Origin: Candidatus Effluviviaceae Genus I sp.
GTDB lineage: Bacteria > Joyebacterota > Joyebacteria > Joyebacterales > Joyebacteraceae
DNA: 51,928 nucleotides
Assembly: GCA_016867725.1 (NCBI GenBank)
Contig: VGIX01000011.1
Span: forward strand, 1 to 51,928
Reading direction: 5' to 3'
Below are positions 51,812 to 51,928 of this stretch, piece by piece. The translations under genes were made by a program, and so were the position numbers. The number at the start of each line of letters is the position of its first letter. Position 1 is the stretch's first letter. The notes under the pieces are model-generated. The model was given only the letters and a program-made list of their open reading frames with translations. It did not search any database and was not told the DNA's origin.

Positions 51812-51928
51812 CTATCTCCCCAGCTCCGGGTGCGCCTTCCGCAGGCTGTCGAGCGCGGCGGTCGCGTGCTTCTCCTTGGGGTCGAGCTTGACGGCCCGCT
51901 CCCACTCCGCCTTCGCGTCGGGAAGCCG
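51812..51928 (-). CDS. Second TPR-protein copy, C-terminal 38 residues (cut by window edge)
   Basis: The visible frame (DAKAEWERAVKLDPKEKH to the TAG) is almost the same as the end of the TPR gene at 48805-49869: about 102 of 117 bases match, and the similarity runs a little past the stop. The gene begins beyond the right edge. It may be intact. Confidence 0.75.
   Translation of the reverse strand, partial: RLPDAKAEWERAVKLDPKEKHATAALDSLRKAHPELGR

Overview
The window is about 52 kb of very GC-rich bacterial DNA (GC-rich third positions, long antisense open frames). It most resembles an uncultured phylum of the Eisenbacteria/FCB type. The reasons are FN3-rich secreted proteins with a FlgD-like C-terminal tail, right-handed beta-helix and VCBS-propeller proteins, PEGA/DUF5683-like proteins, and an exosortase/PEP-CTERM system. 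The phylum is an inference; only the high GC and the protein families are seen directly.

Layout. (1) 1-864: start of tuf (cut by the left edge) behind four tRNA genes, transcribed leftwards in the order Thr(TGT)-Tyr-Gly-Thr(GGT)-tuf, the same order as the E. coli tufB operon. (2) 862-4200: a leftward operon of an M42 peptidase, a BtpA-family protein and cysS. (3) 4498-6323: a rightward sugar oxidoreductase and hexapeptide acyltransferase, closed by a bidirectional terminator. (4) 6417-11606: secreted proteins: a PEP-CTERM protein, an FN3/FlgD-tail protein, and a two-gene unit of a PEGA/DUF5683-like protein and an FN3 lipoprotein. (5) 11751-39324: one leftward run of 20 genes, nearly all overlapping or within 61 bp, for an exopolysaccharide/exosortase locus. 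It holds an export protein, a BY-kinase, WecB, glycosyltransferases, a heparinase-like lyase, an O-antigen-ligase-like polymerase, a CapK-like ligase, a polysaccharide deacetylase, a PGT fusion, exosortase, EpsI, a membrane protein, a TPR lipoprotein, and the sensor kinase/regulator pair PrsK/PrsR. (6) 39325-40421: leader region, a tRNA-like relic and a collapsed carbon-starvation gene (cstA). (7) 40372-46974: a compact leftward cluster of a PAS protein, a secreted beta-helix protein, a 49-residue two-helix membrane protein, an OmpA-family protein with an in-frame stop, a CCG-domain Fe-S type protein, and a chimeric YkvA/VCBS-propeller histidine kinase. (8) 47050-51928: an accessory region with an AbiE toxin-antitoxin pair, a TPR protein, a DUF4143 ATPase, an ORF6N protein and a second TPR copy running off the right edge.

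How the parts work together. The export protein and BY-kinase, the polymerase and the PGT make a Wzx/Wzy-type envelope polysaccharide. Exosortase, EpsI, PrsK and PrsR couple it to sorting of PEP-CTERM proteins, one of which is encoded about 4.5 kb beyond the operon end. PrsR keeps its receiver and Fis-type DNA-binding domain but has lost the GAFTGA loop and the Walker B acidic pair of its AAA+ domain, so it probably no longer activates sigma-54 polymerase. The promoters recognisable near the target-type genes look sigma-70-like.

The most unusual items are that PrsR, the YkvA/propeller/kinase fusion whose YkvA module is flanked by an exact 21-bp direct repeat, the tandem double GT4 enzyme, the in-frame TGA in the OmpA-family gene, and the duplicated TPR gene that brackets an ATPase/ORF6N pair.
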